Origin: Bartonella harrusi
Lineage (GTDB): Bacteria; Pseudomonadota; Alphaproteobacteria; Rhizobiales; Rhizobiaceae
Reading direction: 5' to 3'
Length of the DNA: 64,000 nt
Assembly (NCBI RefSeq): GCF_024297065.1
Contig: NZ_CP101114.1
Span: 186,001-250,000 of the forward strand
Part shown: in pieces, positions 1 to 9,987 of the stretch
Numbering within the stretch: the stretch's first letter is position 1
Layout: every line of letters starts with the position of its first letter
Position numbers and translations under genes: made by a program
The notes under the pieces: generated by a model
The model's input: only the letters and a program-made list of their open reading frames with translations
The model's database searches: none
Told to the model about the DNA's origin: nothing

Positions 1-432
1 TTCAATTGTTTTTAATCCCGGTGTTCCTAAAGGAGTAAGATCCTCATTGAAATTTTGATGATAGAACATATCCCTTCCTGCTTCAATAACAACAGTGATT
101 GCCGATGTCGTATTTTTATTTTTTATCTGTGCAGCTAACGCTTCAAGTGCGCTTACTCCAATAGCGGGTATTTCGAGCGCTAATGCCAAAGCACGTGCTG
201 TTGAAACACCCACACGCACACCGGTAAATGACCCAGGCCCCCTATTGACAGCAATGCGATCAACTTGATGAAGAGTAAGATGAGCTTGGTTTGTTATTTG
301 TGCAATATGTCCAATGAGTTTTTCGGCATGCCCTTTATTGATGCGCTCGCTGATGCGGGCAATAACAGATTTATGACGAACAAGCGCAACAGCGCAATAA
401 ATTGAAGCCGTATCTATAGCAAGAATAAGCAT
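1..432 (-). CDS. tsaB: TsaB (YeaZ-type) tRNA t6A modification protein, 3' end beyond window
   Basis: The reverse strand reads from an ATG at 432 for 144 codons to the window edge. The start MLILAIDTASIYCAVAL and the later PGSFTGVRVG segment are typical of TsaB, the ASKHA-fold partner of TsaD in making N6-threonylcarbamoyladenosine on ANN-decoding tRNAs. The family is usually about 220 residues, so roughly the last third lies outside the window. No lesion is visible in the part seen. The family assignment rests on motif recognition only. Confidence 0.9.
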   Translation of the reverse strand, partial: MLILAIDTASIYCAVALVRHKSVIARISERINKGHAEKLIGHIAQITNQAHLTLHQVDRIAVNRGPGSFTGVRVGVSTARALALALEIPAIGVSALEALAAQIKNKNTTSAITVVIEAGRDMFYHQNFNEDLTPLGTPGLKTIE

Positions 433-959
433 AAAAACTTTAGTTAAATAAGAGGAGAAACAAAAGGTACACCATGTTTTTTAGTTTTTTCATTTTGTTC
501 GCCTATTCTGGAACAATTGAAGAATATTGCTTATACCAATAAGAAACAATATCCTTTCTCTTAAAGAGTGACTTGATTATCATTCGTATTCTCTGCACCA
601 TACCGTGAGTAAAAGCAATTTGAAAGAAGAAATTTTGAAGTTATATTTGTTTTTTTCTAATAAGAATATCTTCTTGTAAGTCTTGTATAAAACTTGATTG
701 TGATGAGCATAAATAAAGTAAAAGGCAGTATTTTTTATAAAATATCTCTTTTGTACTCTTTATAGTTGCAAAAAATTATGTGCTGAAAAGAAGTGCAAAA
801 CATGCACCTGATATCAAAAATGCGTTTAATTTTTCCTCTAAAAAATAAGGAAGTTTTTGTAATTTTCACTCAGTTTTATAAAAGAATTTCCCAATATGAA
901 TAAGCCTTTGGGATGATCACATGAGGTAGAAAAAGCAAAAATATTTGAGAATACACATT
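433..959. other. Intergenic region, no gene seen
   Basis: This AT-rich stretch lies between the start of tsaB and the 3' end of the YeiH-like gene, both on the reverse strand. I see no convincing reading frame, RNA gene or strong terminator. It should hold the tsaB promoter. Confidence 0.5.
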
Positions 960-1988
960 TCAAAATGTTATCTGTTTTAAATCATTCAGTTGTATCATGA
1001 TAAGGCTACAAACACCGAGGATAAAGATGGAACAGGTTGAAGCCAAAATAACACGCCATCCTGCTTTTTTTAATGATCGGACATCAACGCCTAATCCCAA
1101 AGCTGCCATTGAAGTGACAGTAAACAACTGAGCAATAAATCGAATGGGGGGGAGCGCGGTTTCAGGAATAAGATTGCTGGAGCGGATCAACATCATGAGA
1201 ATAAAACCAATGATGAACCATGGGACAAGAGTGTGCCAACGCAAACGCCTTTGTGCCGATCTATGGTAAATAATTGATAAGGCAAAAATAAGAGGGCCCA
1301 ACATAAGAACGCGCACCAATTTAACAACTGTTGCAATTTGAACACTTATAAAAGAGACAGATGCTGTTGCTGCTAAAACCTGTGGTACGGCATAAACCAC
1401 CATACCGGCAAGAACACCATATTGGCTAAAGGACAAATTGAGGAGTGGATGTAAAAAAGGGAGAAATAAAATAATAAGGATACCCAAAAGGGCGGTAAAA
1501 GCAATTGATGCTGCTATCTCTTCATGTTTTGCTTTAATAACAGGAGCAACGGCAACGATAGCTGAATTACCACAAATAGCATTTCCACAAGCAACGAGCA
1601 TTGCTAAATGTGAAGAAAGCCCAAAAATTCGGCCGATAGAAAAACTCATAAGGATAGTAATGAATATAACGAATATGATACTAGCAAGTAAATTCCAACC
1701 AGCTGAAAAAACGGCGTATATGCTAATGCTTGCTCCTAGAAGAACAATAGCAAATTCAAGAAGTGTTTTGGCACAAAAAGTTATACCTCTTTGAAAATAT
1801 GTTGGCAAAGCAAAGCAACTACGGATAATCGATCCTAAGAGAATTGCTAAAACAAGATTTTCGAGCCATGCTTGTCCCAAAAGTTGTTTTTCTACAACTT
1901 CTATACCATACGCTAAGACTGATATCAGTAAACATACCAAGATACCAGGAGCAAAGTCATTTAAAAGTGAGAGATTTTTCTTTATCAA
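960..1988 (-). CDS. YeiH/UPF0324 family inner-membrane protein (putative exporter)
   Basis: A 342-residue, very hydrophobic protein with about ten predicted membrane segments spread over its length. The N-terminal stretch ending VLAILLGSIIRS, the central GNAICGNSAIVAVAPV motif and the late MAALGLGVDVRSLKKAGW motif are characteristic of the YeiH/UPF0324 family, often called putative sulfate exporters. Substrate and direction are not proven for this family and cannot be read here. The gene stands alone on the reverse strand, about 60 bases downstream of recR in the same direction. Length matches the family, and no lesion is seen. Confidence 0.85.
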   Translation of the reverse strand: MIKKNLSLLNDFAPGILVCLLISVLAYGIEVVEKQLLGQAWLENLVLAILLGSIIRSCFALPTYFQRGITFCAKTLLEFAIVLLGASISIYAVFSAGWNLLASIIFVIFITILMSFSIGRIFGLSSHLAMLVACGNAICGNSAIVAVAPVIKAKHEEIAASIAFTALLGILIILFLPFLHPLLNLSFSQYGVLAGMVVYAVPQVLAATASVSFISVQIATVVKLVRVLMLGPLIFALSIIYHRSAQRRLRWHTLVPWFIIGFILMMLIRSSNLIPETALPPIRFIAQLFTVTSMAALGLGVDVRSLKKAGWRVILASTCSIFILGVCSLIMIQLNDLKQITF

Positions 1989-2048
1989 TCTAAGATTTTC
2001 CCCCTAAAGGAATGATAGCAAAAAAAGAGAAGAGCGAAGAGAAAAAAA

Positions 2049-2654
2049 TTATAGATTTGTTCTCGCTTGTAAGGCTGCTGCTAAAGTCCCATCATCAAGA
2101 TAATCTAATTCACCTCCTACAGGCACTCCATGGGCAAGCCGGGTTACTTTAATTGGAAAGTTAGAAAGCTGATCGGTGATATAGTGAGCTGTTGTTTGTC
2201 CTTCAACAGTGGCATTAACAGCTAAAATAATTTCCGCAATTGAGCTTTTTACAACACGCTGTATTAAGGGGGCAATATTGAGTTCATCTGGACCTATTCC
2301 ATCTAAGGGAGAGAGCCGTCCACCTAAGACATGATAACGGGCTGCTAAAGTTTTCGCGCGCTCGAGAGCCCACAGATCAGCAATATCCTCAACAACAATA
2401 ATTGTTGTATCATCGCGGCGGGGATCTGTACAAATGGAACAGGGGTCAGTTGTATCGACATTTCCACAAACAGAGCAAATACCGACGGTATCTACAGCTG
2501 CTTGTATCGCTGCTCCTAAAGGTTCCAATAAGGATTCCTTTTTTTTAATCAGATGAAGTGCCGCACGGCGTGCCGAACGTGGGCCAAGACCTGGTATTCG
2601 TGCTAAAAGTTGAATGAGACGTTCAATTTCAGGTCCAGCAATGTATTTAGACAT
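2049..2654 (-). CDS. recR: Recombination mediator RecR
   Basis: A 201-residue protein with the three RecR parts in order: an N-terminal helix-hairpin-helix ([17 protein letters not shown], about residues 18-34), a four-cysteine zinc finger ([16 protein letters not shown], about 60-75) and a Toprim domain ([16 protein letters not shown], about 85-100, then [13 protein letters not shown] near 145-157). RecR acts with RecF/RecO to load RecA on gapped DNA. It lies 36 bases after ybaB, which follows dnaX, giving the dnaX-ybaB-recR order common in bacteria and probably one transcript. Confidence 0.97.
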   Translation of the reverse strand: MSKYIAGPEIERLIQLLARIPGLGPRSARRAALHLIKKKESLLEPLGAAIQAAVDTVGICSVCGNVDTTDPCSICTDPRRDDTTIIVVEDIADLWALERAKTLAARYHVLGGRLSPLDGIGPDELNIAPLIQRVVKSSIAEIILAVNATVEGQTTAHYITDQLSNFPIKVTRLAHGVPVGGELDYLDDGTLAAALQARTNL

Positions 2655-2690
2655 ATTTCTATTCCACGGGATTTCATAAAATCCGGTACA

Positions 2691-3014
2691 TTAGAGTGGA
2701 AGTTTTAAACCTGTTGGGAGCGGGAGTCCTGCTGTTATGCTTTTGGTTTTTTCTTCTATAGCGATTTCAATTTTTATTTTAGCCTCATGATGTGCTGCTA
2801 CAATGAGGTCTTCAAGAATTTCAGCTTCCTCAGGTTTGAGTAAGGAAGGATCAATGTGCAACGCTGTTATGGCGTTGTTACCATTTACAGTGACGCTTAC
2901 AAGACCACCGCCTGCAAAGCCAACGGCTTGCATATTTGCCATTTCCTCTCGCATTTTTTGCATTTTTTCTTGCACTTCGTTGGCTTTTTTCATCATGTTC
3001 ATCATTTTACGCAT
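2691..3014 (-). CDS. ybaB: YbaB/EbfC family nucleoid-associated protein
   Basis: A 107-residue protein with the standard YbaB layout: a charged, methionine-rich coiled N-terminus (KANEVQEKMQKMREEM), a short beta core (VGFAGGGLVSVTVNGN) and a C-terminal helix ending GLPLPTGLKLPL. These proteins form tweezer-like dimers that bind DNA. It sits between dnaX and recR on the same strand with short gaps, as in most proteobacteria. Confidence 0.95.
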   Translation of the reverse strand: MRKMMNMMKKANEVQEKMQKMREEMANMQAVGFAGGGLVSVTVNGNNAITALHIDPSLLKPEEAEILEDLIVAAHHEAKIKIEIAIEEKTKSITAGLPLPTGLKLPL

Positions 3015-3028
3015 AGGGGTGGGTATCC

Positions 3029-4951
3029 TTATTCATCATTGATATCATTTTCATTTTTAATGGTATTGGAGAGTAAATCAAGATCGTTTTCTTGTTTATT
3101 CAGACGGATATCGACAATTTTTGCTTCTGGAAAATAGTCGAGTATTTTTGCAATGTCAGGATCTGCTTGTGCATTGGAAAAAAGAGTTTTTTGGAGAGCT
3201 AAACTTTCTTCTTGTAGGGTTGGTCCTCCTCCTTCATTAACAAAAGTTATCGTCCAACGTTTTTTTGTCCATTGGAGAAGAGTTTTTTCTATATCACGCG
3301 CAAGTGAAAGGGGAGAATTTTCAGCAAGCCTTAAGGTGATATGCCCTGGTTTAAAAGAAACAGGGTGAACAAATTCTTTAATAAGAAGTTTGAAAGGAAC
3401 ATCACTATGCTGTTCAGCTAATGTAACAATATCGTGCAAAGAATTGATGACTATGGATTGCGTTTCAGTTATCTCTTCTACTTCTTGCGTTGAGGAATGC
3501 GATAAATCTGCAATATCTTTAGAAAGATCAACAGATGGAGAAGTTTTAAAAGTTTTTGTTTTTTTAAGGGTGTTTGTGTTTTCAAGACTTGAAATTTTGA
3601 CTGAATCTTTTTGTTGTAAAAAGTGGTCTAATGGGTTGCTCAACGGTGTTTTTATAGCGGATTGATTTTGTGATGTGTTTGCAATATCTGGAGCAGAAGA
3701 GGCATAAACAGCTGTTTCTTTTGTCAAATTATTTGTATTTGAGGTTTCTTGATGCGAAGCATTTGAAACAATTGTGAGGGGTGTTTTTTCTTGGGCAAGC
3801 TTTTTCAAAGCTTCATCAAGCGTTGGTAGATCAGCACTATGCGCAAGACGAATAAGGAGCATTTCAGCAGCTTGTAGGGGATGTGCGGTTTGACTCACTT
3901 CTTGTAAGCCTTTGAGCAACATTTGCCAGTTTCGAGACAAAATAGGGATGGAAAGTTTTTTTGAAAATTCTAGGCTTCTTAAACATTCGTCTTCAGCAAG
4001 CGAGAGATTTTCAGCTATCTCTGGAGTAAAACGGAGGCGTGTAACCAGATGATTAAAATCGGCCAATTCTGTCAATATAGTAAGAGGATCAGCGCCTGCA
4101 TCATATTGGCTGCGGAATTCATGCAATGCTTCAACAACTTTGCCCTTCATGATGAATTCAAAGAGATCAATAATACGTGTTTGATCGGCTAATCCTAACA
4201 TCGCGCGCATTGCAATGGCACTAACCTTGCCATGGCTATGCGCAATTGCTTGATCAAAAATAGACAGTGCATCACGTACAGAGCCTTCAGCAGCACGAGC
4301 GATCATAAAGAGCGCTTGCTCTTCCACTTCTACGTTTTCATATTTTGCAATTTGGCGCAAATGCGCAACTAACACTGCTGATTCAATGCGTCGAAGGTCA
4401 AAACGCTGGCAACGTGAAAGGATTGTAATAGGAACTTTGCGAATTTCTGTTGTTGCAAAAATAAATTTTACGTGTGCTGGTGGTTCTTCAAGTGTTTTCA
4501 ACAAGCCGTTAAATGCTTGCGTTGAAAGCATATGCACTTCATCAATAATATAGACCTTATAGCGTGCAGAAACAGGACGGTAACGTATTTGTTCAATAAT
4601 TTCGCGAATATCGTCAATACCTGTATGCGAAGCCGCATCCATTTCTATAACATCGATATGACGCCCTTCAATGATTTGCGTGCAATGTTCACCAAGCGTA
4701 TTCAATACAGTTGTTGGTTGATGAATATCTTTTGTTTTATAATTGAGCGCACGTGCCAAAATACGCGCTGTTGTGGTTTTCCCCACTCCACGAATTCCTG
4801 TGAGCATCCACGCTTGTGCAATGCGCCCTGTTTCAAAGGCATTTGTGAGGGTACGCACCATAGCCTCTTGACCAATGAGGTCAGAGAAATTCTGAGGTCG
4901 ATATTTGCGAGCAAGAACACGATAGGTCGTTTCTACCGGTGTATTTTCCAT
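3029..4951 (-). CDS. dnaX: DNA polymerase III tau/gamma subunit
   Basis: The clamp-loader ATPase of the replicase. The ATG at 4951 gives 640 residues; an in-frame TTG at 4963 is less likely. Seen in order are the DnaX N-terminus (YRVLARKYRPQNFSDLIGQ), Walker A (GIRGVGKTTTA), Walker B (YIIDEVHML), sensor 1 (FIFATTE) and the arginine-finger SRC motif (ILSRCQRFDLRR). A low-complexity linker precedes a tau-type C-terminal domain. The zinc-module cysteines present in the enterobacterial protein are mostly gone between Walker A and MDAASHTGIDDIREI; only one Cys (GEHC) is left, which I recall as usual in Rhizobiales. It starts the dnaX-ybaB-recR run. Confidence 0.96.
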   Translation of the reverse strand: MENTPVETTYRVLARKYRPQNFSDLIGQEAMVRTLTNAFETGRIAQAWMLTGIRGVGKTTTARILARALNYKTKDIHQPTTVLNTLGEHCTQIIEGRHIDVIEMDAASHTGIDDIREIIEQIRYRPVSARYKVYIIDEVHMLSTQAFNGLLKTLEEPPAHVKFIFATTEIRKVPITILSRCQRFDLRRIESAVLVAHLRQIAKYENVEVEEQALFMIARAAEGSVRDALSIFDQAIAHSHGKVSAIAMRAMLGLADQTRIIDLFEFIMKGKVVEALHEFRSQYDAGADPLTILTELADFNHLVTRLRFTPEIAENLSLAEDECLRSLEFSKKLSIPILSRNWQMLLKGLQEVSQTAHPLQAAEMLLIRLAHSADLPTLDEALKKLAQEKTPLTIVSNASHQETSNTNNLTKETAVYASSAPDIANTSQNQSAIKTPLSNPLDHFLQQKDSVKISSLENTNTLKKTKTFKTSPSVDLSKDIADLSHSSTQEVEEITETQSIVINSLHDIVTLAEQHSDVPFKLLIKEFVHPVSFKPGHITLRLAENSPLSLARDIEKTLLQWTKKRWTITFVNEGGGPTLQEESLALQKTLFSNAQADPDIAKILDYFPEAKIVDIRLNKQENDLDLLSNTIKNENDINDE

Positions 4952-5180
4952 CAATGATTCCAATTTTGAAGCTCTTTATGCGTATGTTTTGATAACACAA
5001 AACTACAGATGACTACGGTACTTTAATATAAAAGGATTTTTTCTCAATCAAATTATTTTTTGAAGAAATGGGGTAATTTAAAAAAACAACCCACTCTCTT
5101 TATTTTTCACATCACACCATCACTTTGAAAAATAAAGACACTCCATGATTGATAAAAGTATAATTTACAGAACAAACAAA

Positions 5181-5276
5181 GGAGGCTGGTATAATGACCC
5201 GTACCAAAACTCGTTGGGGCTGCTTCTTTCCAGACCTGACCCAGTTGGCGAGTAGTTCGTCCACCACCAACCTCCC
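5181..5276 (-). ncRNA. ffs: Small signal recognition particle RNA (4.5S)
   Basis: Read on the reverse strand, the segment has the universally conserved SRP domain IV: GGTCAGGTCTGG then AAAGAAGCAGCCC, close to the enterobacterial 4.5S apical sequence. The ends pair with each other (GGGAGGTTGG at the 5' side with CCAGCCTCC at the 3' side), giving a hairpin RNA of about 96 nt. It binds Ffh and guides co-translational membrane targeting. It lies about 230 bases upstream of dnaX on the same strand, the usual neighbourhood. The ends are estimated from pairing. Confidence 0.93.
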
Positions 5277-5980
5277 AATCTCATATTGTCGATTTAAAAT
5301 GAAAAATCAAGCTAAGAAACAAAAAATATGCCAAGAATGATAAAGAAATTTTCTTTTGAGTTCAAATTTGTACCATAAATAATCGATAGGATGGGAATTC
5401 ATTAACTTCTATTGTCAAAGAGCGCATCACATATTATTGGGTATGAACAAAAGTGTTTATATTGAAAATAAGGAGATGTTAATTAATGAAGATCTGTTTT
5501 GGAGTTTTTTGGTAGGAATATTCATTTTAGGGGAGTTGTTTAAAAATGATAGGAAGTTTTCAGCAACAAAAAGGAGAGATTTAACATACAGGTTGTTTAC
5601 TAAGCTGAAATTAGAAAATTAATTGGAGGAAAATATTGTTACCAAGGAGTATATCCCCCATTATATTCGCTTTCTTTCGGTCAAGATCTGAAAAATAAAA
5701 CCAAGTCCTTTTGATGCGATTTAACGGTTAAGGAGATCGGATATTTTTGTAAAAAATTGTTCTAATGCTCTGAGAATAAATATATAAAATCGAATTGGTT
5801 GCAAGAGTTGCTCAATGTTTAGTTTTCCGCAATTTAGTTTGAATAGTTTGATTTTGTTAAACGAAACACAAACGTTGCTTTAAAAAATGGGCAACGATAA
5901 CTTACTCAGCCCGATGTTTAAAAGACCTACTTCAACAATCACAGTAATCTATATGCGTTTAAACATCCTTAGAAAGCTTA
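5277..5980. other. Intergenic region, no supported gene
   Basis: About 700 AT-rich bases between ffs and the next reverse-strand gene. One 61-codon forward frame (5437-5622) is open but has no clear ribosome site and no recognisable family, so I do not call it. The ffs promoter should lie at the left edge. Confidence 0.5.
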
Positions 5981-6388
5981 TTAATCATAATCCCCTGTAT
6001 CACAATTTCTTCCAATGATTCTTTTATTAGTAATATTCTTAAAGATATATTTTCCTGATGGAGGAAAGCTTACAGTAAGAGATTTTACACCTTTAAGCCT
6101 AAAGATTTGATGTTCTTTATCGTGTGTTATTTTTTTTTCATCATCAGCAACAATTTTTAATTTTTCTAAGTCAGCAGGAGAAGAATAAGATAAAGTAAAA
6201 GACACTTTCTTAGGATTAAATACTTTACAGGAGTATTCAACACCGTGATATATTACATCAGATGCACCAAATTTAACACTTTCATCTGGCGCAAAATCCC
6301 ACTTTCTCTCACCAAATCCAGCAAGTGCAATACTAGAGTAAATAAGAATATTGGCAGCTAATAATCCTTGACTGAAAATTTTTTTCAT
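5981..6388 (-). CDS. Small exported protein of unknown function
   Basis: A 135-residue protein starting with a clear Sec signal peptide: two lysines, a hydrophobic core (GLLAANILIYSSIALA) and a likely cleavage after ALA. The mature part is about 110 residues, rich in Lys and beta-prone, with two cysteines (near YSCKVF and GRNCDTG) that could form a disulfide in the periplasm. I do not recognise the family. It stands alone between ffs and pheA on the reverse strand. Confidence 0.7.
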   Translation of the reverse strand: MKKIFSQGLLAANILIYSSIALAGFGERKWDFAPDESVKFGASDVIYHGVEYSCKVFNPKKVSFTLSYSSPADLEKLKIVADDEKKITHDKEHQIFRLKGVKSLTVSFPPSGKYIFKNITNKRIIGRNCDTGDYD

Positions 6389-6764
6389 TTTTTCCCTTTT
6401 ATATAAAGTATAATTAATGATAAATCAGTTTTTGTAAATAGAAAAGGTCAAATCTAAAATAAAAAGCGGGGCACAACTGTACTTTGTAGCTTTATAAAAG
6501 TCATTTTGAGAATTTCCTGGGTCCAAAACAATTGAAAGCATTTTGATGTATTTTGAGAGAAATTAAAATTATTTTATGGCCTTATTTGGAAGATTTACAG
6601 TCATCACTTTAAAGTAAATGACACTAGAAGATCATGTCTTTTTTTCAAAGAGTTCTCTTTTGTATGAAGCAAATGGGGTGCCAAAGAAAATTGTAGATTG
6701 TTACTTAAGTTGTTTTTTGTCTATGCTTAGATTGTATCCTTTATTGTTCACAAGAACTAGACAA
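6389..6764. other. Intergenic region, no supported gene
   Basis: AT-rich spacer between pheA and the small exported protein. An 80-codon forward frame starts here (6618) but runs antisense into the pheA 3' end and matches nothing I know, so it is treated as chance. Confidence 0.45.
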
Positions 6765-7640
6765 TTAATTGTCCTTCACACATGTGCTGTTACGATCATT
6801 TTGAGCAGGATAAATACCAATAATGCGCAATTCAGCAGAGAAAAAAGCGAGCTCTTCTAGAGCGAGTTTCATCATAGGCTCTTCAGGATGTCCCTCAATA
6901 TCAACGAAGAATTGTGTTGCATTGAAATTTCCCCCAATTTGGTAGCTTTCTAATTTTGTCATATTAATACCATTTGTGGCAAATCCTCCCAGAGTTTTAT
7001 AAAGGGCAGCTGGTACATTGCGCACACGAAAAAGAAGACTCGTGATGATTTTTTTGCCATTTTGGGGTTTTGGTACATATTTTTGAAAACGCGAAAGAAT
7101 GACAAAACGGGTAATATTATGAGGACTATCTTCAACATTTTTTTCAAGAATATCAAGTCCGTAGAGTTCTGCTGCGATTAGAGGAGCTAAGGCTGCCTGT
7201 GAGCGTTTTGCGTCGTTTTTAATCAATTTTGCGGCTCCAGCTGTATCCGCAGAGGTAACAGGTATCCAGCCATGATTGCGTATGATTTTACGGCATTGTG
7301 CAAGGGCATGTGTGTGGCTATGTACGGTTTTAATTTCTTCAAGCATAACACCGGGTAAAACCATGAGTTGGAAATGAATAGGCAAAAAATATTCACCAAT
7401 AATATAAAGGGATGACTGCGGTAAAAGGTGATGAATATCCGCAACGCGTCCAGCAAGAGTATTTTCAATAGGAATCATAGCAAGATCAGCTTGTCCACTT
7501 TCTACAAAGTTGAGGGCATCTTCAAAAGTAGAAGAAGGTACAGCATCCATCTTGGGAAACAGTTTGGAGCAAGCGATATGAGAATTTGCACCATATTCTC
7601 CTTGAAAAGAGATTTTGTTGGTTTTTTTCAGTTTTTTCAT
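6765..7640 (-). CDS. pheA: Prephenate dehydratase (monofunctional, with ACT domain)
   Basis: A 291-residue enzyme converting prephenate to phenylpyruvate in phenylalanine synthesis. The catalytic part begins [14 protein letters not shown] and contains [19 protein letters not shown] and the ENTLAGRV segment (about residues 40-70). The [10 protein letters not shown] segment closes it near residue 180. An ACT regulatory domain follows, with LESYQIGG and the [12 protein letters not shown] stretch. There is no chorismate mutase domain, so it is the short alphaproteobacterial form. Its ATG overlaps the kdsB stop by four bases, so the two are probably cotranscribed. Confidence 0.95.
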   Translation of the reverse strand: MKKLKKTNKISFQGEYGANSHIACSKLFPKMDAVPSSTFEDALNFVESGQADLAMIPIENTLAGRVADIHHLLPQSSLYIIGEYFLPIHFQLMVLPGVMLEEIKTVHSHTHALAQCRKIIRNHGWIPVTSADTAGAAKLIKNDAKRSQAALAPLIAAELYGLDILEKNVEDSPHNITRFVILSRFQKYVPKPQNGKKIITSLLFRVRNVPAALYKTLGGFATNGINMTKLESYQIGGNFNATQFFVDIEGHPEEPMMKLALEELAFFSAELRIIGIYPAQNDRNSTCVKDN

Positions 7641-8368
7641 GCTAAAATCTTACGGACTTTTTCAAGATCATATTGTGTATCGACGCTTAAGGGAATGGTA
7701 TCAACTATTTCTACATCAATACGCATATTATGTTCTAATGCACGTAATTGTTCAAGTTTTTCACGTTTCTCAAGGGGAGAGGGTTTAAGCGCCACAAATT
7801 GCTCAAGTGCTTCGCGGCGATAGGCGTAGATTCCAATATGATGAAAAAGGGGGCCTTCTCCATAAGGTGCTGTTGCGCGAGTAAAATAAAGAGCACGAAG
7901 GCGATTTTGAGAAAGCGGTGTCCCAATAATTTTGACGACGTTTAGATCACTCTTTTCATTTTCTTCAATGATTTTGGCACCCAAAGTTGCAATATCAGTG
8001 AGACTGTTTTCTAGAGGACGTAAAGCACTGATAATTTGATGGGGCGTTATTGTTGGCAGATCACCTTGTAGATTCAAAATTGTCTTGTAGCGTTGTTCAG
8101 GATCAATACGTGTTAAAGCTTCATAAATGCGATCAGATCCCGATTTATGATCATGAGATGTCATAATACATTCATGCCCATAAGCTGTTACAGCTTTGGC
8201 GATATCATTATGATCTGTTGCGACAAGAGTCCGCCCTATTGGGGCTTTTTTTGCTTGTTCAACAACATGAACAATCATTGGTTTTCCAGTAATTTCAGCG
8301 AGAGCTTTTTGGGGTAGGCGGGTTGAGCCTATGCGAGCAGGAATAAGAATAATAGGTTCAAGAGCCAT
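7637..8368 (-). CDS. kdsB: 3-deoxy-manno-octulosonate cytidylyltransferase (CMP-Kdo synthetase)
   Basis: A 243-residue cytosolic enzyme that activates Kdo with CTP for lipopolysaccharide inner core synthesis. The nucleotide-binding start [18 protein letters not shown], the NLQGDLPTI motif (about residues 98-106) and the [12 protein letters not shown] segment near residue 175 are standard KdsB signatures. Length fits the family. It overlaps pheA by four bases, and cycM diverges from it about 100 bases away, an arrangement I recall from related Rhizobiales. Confidence 0.96.
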   Translation of the reverse strand: MALEPIILIPARIGSTRLPQKALAEITGKPMIVHVVEQAKKAPIGRTLVATDHNDIAKAVTAYGHECIMTSHDHKSGSDRIYEALTRIDPEQRYKTILNLQGDLPTITPHQIISALRPLENSLTDIATLGAKIIEENEKSDLNVVKIIGTPLSQNRLRALYFTRATAPYGEGPLFHHIGIYAYRREALEQFVALKPSPLEKREKLEQLRALEHNMRIDVEIVDTIPLSVDTQYDLEKVRKILA

Positions 8369-8472
8369 TGTAGCGTTCCAAATACCATGTGCAATGCATT
8401 TATAATATTGTATGTTATAAAGAAAAAGCTTAAAATGAAAGGGATAATGAAAAGATAAACATTTAAGTTTTT

Positions 8473-9060
8473 ATGAATCGCTCGACAATTCTTTATTTTG
8501 TTTGTGCTTGTCTCTTTGCGCTGATTATATTGGTAGGAATTTCCACGCTCAGTGATATAATCTATGATAATTCTCCATCGGTTCAACATCCTCATACAGT
8601 TACCAAGAATGACGTATCCAAAGAGAAGCAGCAGGTCTCTGAGAGCTCTTTATCACTAAGAGATCGTCTTCAACAAGGCAATCTTGAAAATGGGCGTAAA
8701 ATTTTTCACCAATGTACTATATGCCATACCTCTGGACGCAATGAATCTGGTCGTGTTGGCCCAGTGCTTTGGGATATAGTGAACCGCCCTTTAGCGGCGG
8801 CACCAAGTTTTGCTTATTCACGAGCATTGCGTACAAATTCTCATCAAAAATGGGATTTTATAACTTTAGATCGTTATATAAAATCACCTCGTAAAGCATT
8901 TCCAGGAACCATTATGTCTTTCCGTGGAATAAAAAATGCTCAAGATCGTGCCGATCTTTTGCTTTATTTACGCAGTTTGTCTGATCATCCTGTTCCTTTA
9001 CCGATAGATAATAAAGAAAGCGAAAGAGATCAGCCTAAAGATAAATTATTTCAAGAATAA
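8473..9060 (+). CDS. cycM: Membrane-anchored class I c-type cytochrome (CycM-like)
   Basis: A 195-residue protein with one N-terminal membrane segment (ILYFVCACLFALIILVG), a linker of about 45 residues and one class I cytochrome c domain. The haem site is CTICH near residue 80, and the likely axial methionine sits in the TIMSFRGI segment near residue 155. Such cytochromes carry electrons in the periplasm from the bc1 complex to a terminal oxidase. It is transcribed away from kdsB. Confidence 0.92.
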   Translation: MNRSTILYFVCACLFALIILVGISTLSDIIYDNSPSVQHPHTVTKNDVSKEKQQVSESSLSLRDRLQQGNLENGRKIFHQCTICHTSGRNESGRVGPVLWDIVNRPLAAAPSFAYSRALRTNSHQKWDFITLDRYIKSPRKAFPGTIMSFRGIKNAQDRADLLLYLRSLSDHPVPLPIDNKESERDQPKDKLFQE

Positions 9061-9893
9061 ACTATTTTAGAAAGAGATGTGATTGTTTTTTAGACTTGCA
9101 TTTATAATTATAGTTTCAATGTATTTTTTAGTCTATGCATCAATCTATTTTTTTGTGGATATTAGAATTCACGACATAACACAAAAATGTATAGATATTT
9201 GTTTAATGCGTTGGTTTATCATTGGCATATGATCGTTTCCTGTTATTAAAGAGTTTTCTATGAGAACTTTAAGATTTATGCAATTCATTTTTCTCAGAGA
9301 AGTGCCTTAATTTCCTTGTAACACATTGTCTATAAGAAAAATCTTCTTATCAAAAACAAAAGTATATGAGCAAAATTTATCCGGTAAAGAGGTGGAGGGA
9401 ATGCGTTGAATCCGACATCCATTTAAAATTGTGACAAAGGTTCGGTTTGCATTCTCTCTCGATTATTGGAATGTAACAAAATATACTTATGGGTGATTAA
9501 ATCACAATAATCCAAGCAAGGTTGGAAAATACAAATATCAGGCAAAGTTTCATTGAGAGTTTTGTTTAAAAATAAAATTGCTTTCATTTCTATCAAAGAA
9601 AGTAAATAAAGAGTTGTGTGGTGCTTCATTTGCATTTTGTTAAAGTTAGCCGATTAAAGATCATAGAAAATAAAGTACACCAAAAACAAGCTTTATTTAT
9701 CGTTCTGAAGACAAAAGAGAGTTCTAATATGCATGGGGTGTTTTCTGTTTTTTTAGGGGCTTTATATGTATTTTTGTAAGAATTTTCACGCTAGGTCATA
9801 TAAAGTGTATTGACAATAATGATATTTTAACAGAGATTTTTTCTTGTCACATGAATGATGAATCATAAAAACAGAGAAATTAATGGGAGCATT
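9061..9893. other. Intergenic region upstream of the microcin C-like locus
   Basis: About 830 AT-rich bases with no gene I can support; a 70-codon reverse frame (9423-9635) has no family resemblance. A perfect TTGACA lies at 9810-9815, a possible -35 box for the small peptide gene that follows, but I see no good -10 box at the right distance. Confidence 0.4.
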
Positions 9894-9917
9894 ATGGATC
9901 GTATAGGTTTTAATTGA
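9894..9917 (+). CDS. Candidate microcin C-like heptapeptide precursor (MccA-like)
   Basis: An eight-codon frame encodes Met-Asp-Arg-Ile-Gly-Phe-Asn and then TGA. Microcin C precursors are typically seven residues and end in Asn, which MccB adenylates; in E. coli the peptide is MRTGNAN. A ribosome site GGGAG lies at 9885-9889, four bases before the ATG. A hairpin follows at 9928-9958, then the mccB-like gene. Length, terminal Asn, ribosome site, hairpin and partner genes all agree. A frame this short can arise by chance, and no homology search was possible. Confidence 0.6.
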   Translation: MDRIGFN

Positions 9918-9927
9918 TAAAAAGGCT

Positions 9928-9965
9928 TTTTTTCCTAGAATAAATTTTCAGGAAAAAGTTTATTT
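9928..9965 (+). terminator. Hairpin between the peptide gene and the mccB-like gene
   Basis: An eight-pair stem (9928-9935 with 9951-9958, TTTTTTCC against GGAAAAAG with one G-T pair) around a 15-base loop, followed by TTTATTT. In the E. coli microcin C operon a similar hairpin after mccA makes a short abundant transcript with partial read-through into mccB. The same role is inferred here. Confidence 0.5.
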
Positions 9966-9987
9966 AGTGTATAAATAGAGGGGAAGA

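Noticed and set aside
5437-5622. 61-codon forward frame between ffs and the small exported protein
   Set aside because: No ribosome site, no family resemblance, strongly AT-driven composition.
9423-9635. 70-codon reverse frame upstream of the microcin C-like locus
   Set aside because: No start context or recognisable motif; likely chance in AT-rich DNA.
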